Below, piece after piece: positions 32,352 to 35,526 of a stretch of 35,526 nt of DNA; the stretch's first letter is position 1, and the number at the start of each line of letters is the position of its first letter. The notes beneath the pieces were generated by a model that had not been told where the DNA came from, searched no databases, and worked only from the letters and a program-made list of their open reading frames with translations. The position numbers and the translations under genes were made by a program. The DNA comes from an uncultured beta proteobacterium (GTDB lineage Bacteria > Pseudomonadota > Gammaproteobacteria > Burkholderiales > Burkholderiaceae_C), in contig CAIYDK010000613.1 of the NCBI GenBank assembly GCA_903924955.1, forward strand, positions 1 to 35,526. The letters are read 5' to 3'.

Positions 32352-33034
32352 GGGCCGACCACCTTCATGACTTGGGGTGCTTTGTACTGCATCAAGACGG
32401 TATCGACTTCTTCAACGTAATACACATCGGTCTTGCGTACCAGGTAGCGCCCGCCGGAGGCGATGGTAGTGGTCAGAATCAGTTCGGTCGCCGTTGGACC
32501 GCCAGAGCTTTCGCTGGCAATGTAGTCGGCACCTGCGGCTGCGGCCAAACCGCCGGCCATTTTGTCACCAACCGGGTTGTAGCTCAGACCATATGCGGCG
32601 TACAAACCAGCAGTGATCATGGTGAAGCGGCCAGGCAGAAAATTGGGACGCGGGCTGTTGTGGCGCACCACCTGAGTCTGGTAGCTCACTTCAAGCGCCT
32701 GTTCAGGGCCTTGCTGCACCACACGTCCGGCTTTGACCAGATCGGTAATCAGGAACTGCTGGAAAGCTTTGTCAAAAGCGGTTGGGTTCGCCGGCAGGGC
32801 AACGTACAAATTGCCCGAAACGCCTGCTTTACCCAGCGACTCCAGTGTTTGCTTGACTACATCGTTGGACAACTGACCCCAATGCCCGGCAGAGCGAACC
32901 TTGGGCTCCACCGTAATGGGAAAGTTTGCAGAGACCGGAATAGGCGACGACGCACAACCAGCCAGCAGCAAAGCGCCAGCTCCAAGTGCCATCAGCTTCA
33001 GGGTATTGGGAATCAAGGTAGCCCCCTTATCCAT
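32348..33034 (-). CDS. Lipoprotein of unknown function, partner of the FlgO-like protein
   Basis: A 228-aa lipoprotein. The ATG at 33034 is chosen because it gives a normal leader (hydrophobic LKLMALGAGALLLAGC, lipobox Cys near residue 27) and lies 39 nt after the promoter proposed at 33080-33109; the ORF's upstream start at 33109 would overlap that promoter. I do not recognise a named domain. The mature part has an alpha/beta N-terminal half (NDVVKQTLESLGKAG, FLITDLVKAGRVVQ), a small Gly/Ala-rich segment (GDKMAGGLAAAAGADYIASE) that may be membrane-associated, and a C-terminal part with VRKTDVYYVEEVDT. It is first in a two-gene operon with the FlgO-like lipoprotein. Confidence 0.8.
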   Translation of the reverse strand: MDKGATLIPNTLKLMALGAGALLLAGCASSPIPVSANFPITVEPKVRSAGHWGQLSNDVVKQTLESLGKAGVSGNLYVALPANPTAFDKAFQQFLITDLVKAGRVVQQGPEQALEVSYQTQVVRHNSPRPNFLPGRFTMITAGLYAAYGLSYNPVGDKMAGGLAAAAGADYIASESSGGPTATELILTTTIASGGRYLVRKTDVYYVEEVDTVLMQYKAPQVMKVVGP

Positions 33035-33079
33035 AGTTAGTAAAAGAAAGGCGCCATAGTTGCGCCACAAACGTATTTC

Positions 33080-33109
33080 ATTATCAGCCGAGCAGAGCCA
33101 TAAAAACAA
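33080..33109 (-). promoter_or_regulatory. Sigma-70-type promoter of the lipoprotein operon
   Basis: Read leftward, TTGTTT (33109-33104) and GATAAT (33085-33080) are separated by 18 bp, giving a predicted start near 33073 and a leader of about 39 nt before the lipoprotein ATG. The -10 matches the consensus at five of six positions; the -35 is weak. Confidence 0.5.
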
Positions 33110-33196
33110 GACAAATCAATACCTTCTGCCGCTTTTTTCATGTTGTTTGGTGGATTTGTTGTGGCTTTGGCAACACCTTTGCCCCGACGGGACCCG

Positions 33197-33910
33197 TTAG
33201 TAGGAGCTACCGGTGTGGTTGCCCTTTTTCCCGGAAATCTGCCAGGCGGTGCGATCGCCGATCAGTCGCGCCAGGTTTTCCAGTTCTTCGTCGGTGTGGT
33301 TGATGAGCCGTGCCGGAGTGAGTGCAGAGCGTCCGTCCAGTGCGGCTTCACCCCACACCGCCTGGTGGTAAGTGGACTCTGACAATTCGCGCTCGCCACC
33401 CGCCGCAAGATCGACCACCCCATAACAGTTGCAGAAGTAGGTGCGCGCACCGTTTTGGTTGGCAAACATTTCGGTGTAAACGCCGGTTCCCCGGATGCCG
33501 GCCGTGAGGGTGGGGGTTGCGATTTGGCGGTTGCTCCCTCTGCCCCAGACGCTGACCACCGCTCCGGTTAATAGGCGCAACAGGCTGACCGCCGTGATGC
33601 TGGCGCCGCGCTCAACCACCATGCTGGTGTTCTGGCGCATATGAAAAGCCGAGTTGCCAATGGCGAAAATCAGCGTGGAGCGCGGTCCGGTAACGATTTC
33701 ATCGCCCGTTTGGAGCGATTGATCTGGCCGCAACTTTTGCCCATTGACGGTGGCGTCACCGCTCAATTCGACAATGTTGCTGCGCGACTGCGCTTGTGCT
33801 CCGGCCAGGCTACCTGCTGCAGTCCAGGCGGCTGCGGCCTGCAAAAAGCTGCGACGCTGGAACCAGAGTAATTCAACGTCTTCTCTTCCCTGCAGGTGGT
33901 GCCGAGTCAT
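33197..33910 (-). CDS. FecR-domain periplasmic protein with Tat leader
   Basis: A 237-aa protein with a twin-arginine segment (FQRRSFLQAAAAW, R19-R20) and cleavage near AGAQA (about residue 40), followed by a FecR-type domain: VNGQKLRPDQSLQTGDEIVT, then STLIFAIGNSAFHMRQNTSM and the ATPTLTAGIRGTGVY motif typical of FecR beta-sandwich proteins. After that come a CNC cysteine pair (TYFCNCYGVVDL) and a helical tail. There is no FecI sigma factor or TonB receptor gene nearby, so this is a stand-alone FecR-domain protein, not an iron-citrate regulator. The start overlaps the stop of the upstream membrane-protein gene (ATGA), making it the last gene of the thrB operon. Confidence 0.85.
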   Translation of the reverse strand: MTRHHLQGREDVELLWFQRRSFLQAAAAWTAAGSLAGAQAQSRSNIVELSGDATVNGQKLRPDQSLQTGDEIVTGPRSTLIFAIGNSAFHMRQNTSMVVERGASITAVSLLRLLTGAVVSVWGRGSNRQIATPTLTAGIRGTGVYTEMFANQNGARTYFCNCYGVVDLAAGGERELSESTYHQAVWGEAALDGRSALTPARLINHTDEELENLARLIGDRTAWQISGKKGNHTGSSY

Positions 33911-34686
33911 ATGTCTTCTCCTAAATCGAAAGCAAAGCTGTCAACAAACGTGAAATAGATGGACGTAAAAAACGTGGCGGCCATCAGCATCGCGGCAGGA
34001 TACAGTGTGGCTGCAACTGCCTCAGCACTGCCCAGCACACCTGCCAGAGCGGCAATGGTGATGCCAAAGACCAAGAATACCCCCATCCACACCACTCCGT
34101 ATACGGTAAAGGCCCAAAAGTTGCGCATGCAGGCCACAAAACTGAAAAACAGACTTTTAACGGGCGCAACACCGTGCCAGTGCACCAGCGCCGGTGCATG
34201 CCAGAACATCAGTGACAGTGGCATGTATAGGACCGATGCAGTCACCATGGCCAACTGAAAGTCGCCGTCTTGTAGCAGCTCAGCACTCATGGAGCCGCCC
34301 AGCAAATAGAGCTTTGCAAATTTTCCGCCATCAATCAGCGCCGAGAGGCCCAAAACCAGCACAAAGCCAAGCGCATACAGTCCACCCAAAATCAACATGG
34401 CGCGCAGTTGCTGGCGACCGGCGCGAAACGCCGTTACCAGAATGAGGGGCATGGGAAATTTACCGTCGGCCGCTTCACGGGTTGCCGCCATCAGCCCCAA
34501 GGTGGCACCGGGCAGCAAGGTCAGAGCCAGTACGCTGCCGATCAGCGGCAGGAAGCTGAGGACAGACATCATCGCCAGAAACATGAAGAACAGCCCGGCC
34601 AGCGCCAGGGGCTGCCTGAAAAAGGTCTTGATGCCCAACTTAACCCATTGAATGCCCCGGCGGGCCGGGACGATTTGAAGTTTCAT
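33907..34686 (-). CDS. BPSS1780-family membrane protein
   Basis: A 259-aa integral membrane protein with about six helices in pairs (about 22-60, 92-115, 145-165, 180-205, 210-240) and the N-terminal signature VPARRGIQWVKLGIKTFFRQP, which begins near residue 6. This family is common in Burkholderiales, and I recall it beside the homoserine kinase gene in related genomes; its function is unknown. The start overlaps the thrB stop and the end overlaps the FecR-domain gene, both as ATGA, so the three genes are translationally coupled. A link between a threonine-pathway kinase and a membrane protein is probably positional only. Confidence 0.85.
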   Translation of the reverse strand: MKLQIVPARRGIQWVKLGIKTFFRQPLALAGLFFMFLAMMSVLSFLPLIGSVLALTLLPGATLGLMAATREAADGKFPMPLILVTAFRAGRQQLRAMLILGGLYALGFVLVLGLSALIDGGKFAKLYLLGGSMSAELLQDGDFQLAMVTASVLYMPLSLMFWHAPALVHWHGVAPVKSLFFSFVACMRNFWAFTVYGVVWMGVFLVFGITIAALAGVLGSAEAVAATLYPAAMLMAATFFTSIYFTFVDSFAFDLGEDI

Positions 34687-35526
34687 GGGCTGATGTGGCT
34701 GGTAGTCAAGGGAGTGAGGATACGCTGACGCAGTACCCGGTGGAAATGTTCGGGGTCATGGGCCTGCAAAACTGCTGCTTCCCGTGGCAGGTGCAAATCC
34801 CATAACCGGCTGAGCCAGAAGCGCAGCGCACCCGCACGCGCCATCGCTGGCAACAGCCCGCGCTCCTGGGCCTCCAACGGACGCACCGCTTCGTAGGCCC
34901 GCATGAAGGCAAGGGTTTTCGCGGAATCAGCGACACCGGTTGCAAGTTCGATGCACCAATCATTCAGGCTCACAGCGATATCGAATAGCCAGGCGTCAAC
35001 ACCCGCAAAGTAAAAATCAAAGAAACCGGTCAGTGCCGGAGCGCCGGTAGCGTCAGACTCGAACATCACGTTGTCGCGGAACAGGTCTGCATGAATCGGC
35101 CCGCGCGGCAGCGCACCGTAGGCGGATAGCGTGGCGACATGGTTCTGATAGGCCAATTCACTTTGCAGCAAGGCCGCTTGTTCGGCGGGCACAAACGGCA
35201 AAACGACCGGTACGGTGTCGTTCCACCAGTCCAGGGCACGCAAGTTGGGCTGGCGCATGGCGAAGTCCCGCCCGGCCAAGTGCATACGGGCCAGCATGCC
35301 CCCAACAAGCGCGCAGTGCGCTGCCGTGGGAGCGAGCTCGCTTTTTCCGCGCAGGCGGTTGACGACGGCGGCGGGCTTGCCATTGAGTGCGTGCACCACA
35401 TCGCCGTCGCGGTTGGCGGCCGGGTCGGGAACCGGCACGCCATGGTGGGCCAGGTGCTTCATCAGTCGCAGATAAAACGGCAACTGCTCTGCGCTCAGGC
35501 GCTCGAACAGGGTCAACACATAGGGC
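34683..35526 (-). CDS. thrB: Homoserine kinase, APH-fold type (N-terminus beyond the window)
   Basis: Phosphorylates homoserine in threonine synthesis. The frame runs open to the right edge; the GTG at 35519 is internal, since the residues YVLTLFERLSAEQLPFYL correspond to about residue 50 onward of the family. So about 50 N-terminal residues are missing and 281 are seen. The kinase core is recognisable: catalytic loop HADLFRDNVMF, the metal site in GFFDFYFAGVDAWLFDIA, and the C-terminal helical part ending RQRILTPL. This is the aminoglycoside-phosphotransferase-like ThrB of beta- and gammaproteobacteria, not the GHMP-kinase ThrB of E. coli. Confidence 0.92.
   Translation of the reverse strand, partial: PYVLTLFERLSAEQLPFYLRLMKHLAHHGVPVPDPAANRDGDVVHALNGKPAAVVNRLRGKSELAPTAAHCALVGGMLARMHLAGRDFAMRQPNLRALDWWNDTVPVVLPFVPAEQAALLQSELAYQNHVATLSAYGALPRGPIHADLFRDNVMFESDATGAPALTGFFDFYFAGVDAWLFDIAVSLNDWCIELATGVADSAKTLAFMRAYEAVRPLEAQERGLLPAMARAGALRFWLSRLWDLHLPREAAVLQAHDPEHFHRVLRQRILTPLTTSHISP

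Noticed and set aside
1-35526. CRISPR arrays, tRNA/rRNA genes, insertion sequences, att sites
   Set aside because: Read for direct repeats with spacers, cloverleaf and CCA ends, transposase motifs and long inverted repeats; none was found. The only direct repeats noted are the two short tandem pairs reported.

Overview
The window comes from a Gram-negative bacterium, most likely a betaproteobacterium of the Comamonadaceae type (Rhodoferax/Polaromonas-like). This is inferred from the orn/M48-peptidase pair, a BPSS1780-family membrane protein next to an APH-type homoserine kinase, and moderately high-GC codon use. No rRNA, tRNA, insertion sequence or CRISPR array was seen.

Layout. Positions 1-3775 hold housekeeping genes: a truncated M48-type peptidase, oligoribonuclease, a DEAD-box RNA helicase with a structured leader and a clear terminator, and a divergent beta-hydroxyacid dehydrogenase. 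Positions 3776-20630 hold a long, same-strand nitrous oxide respiration cluster. An FNR/DNR-like box precedes nosZ, which encodes an atypical (clade II, Sec-exported) N2O reductase. It is followed by two cytochromes c, nosB, nosD, nosG, nosH, nosF, nosL and nosY, then a block with unusual content: a TlpA-like thioredoxin, a UbiE/MenG methyltransferase, a MenA prenyltransferase, a BASS-family anion transporter, a second nosD paralogue, a small periplasmic protein with two mature-region cysteines, a SCO1/SenC copper chaperone and a Tat-type flavocytochrome-c sulfide dehydrogenase-like flavoprotein. Most junctions from nosD onward are ATGA/GTGA start-stop overlaps, so the block is probably translated as one unit.

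Positions 20654-26151 carry a signalling patch: a FapA/DUF342 protein, a degenerate HD-GYP protein and a PAS-GGDEF diguanylate cyclase whose N-terminal half is AT-rich. Positions 26346-28091 (minus strand) carry a dihaem cytochrome c, a periplasmic ankyrin protein and a DUF411 metal-binding protein. Then come guaC with a terminator hairpin in its leader, a divergent UvrD/Rep helicase, a two-lipoprotein operon (one FlgO-like), and a thrB/BPSS1780/FecR-domain operon cut by the right edge.

How it fits together. In clade II nos systems the NosG/NosH iron-sulfur proteins and small cytochromes c are thought to carry electrons from menaquinol to NosZ. Here the same transcription unit also encodes the last two steps of menaquinone synthesis and an organic-anion transporter. 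The most interesting hypothesis is therefore an operon-borne menaquinone module, possibly fed by scavenged 1,4-dihydroxy-2-naphthoate, dedicated to N2O respiration in a lineage that normally relies on ubiquinone. This is inference from gene content and needs a whole-genome check.
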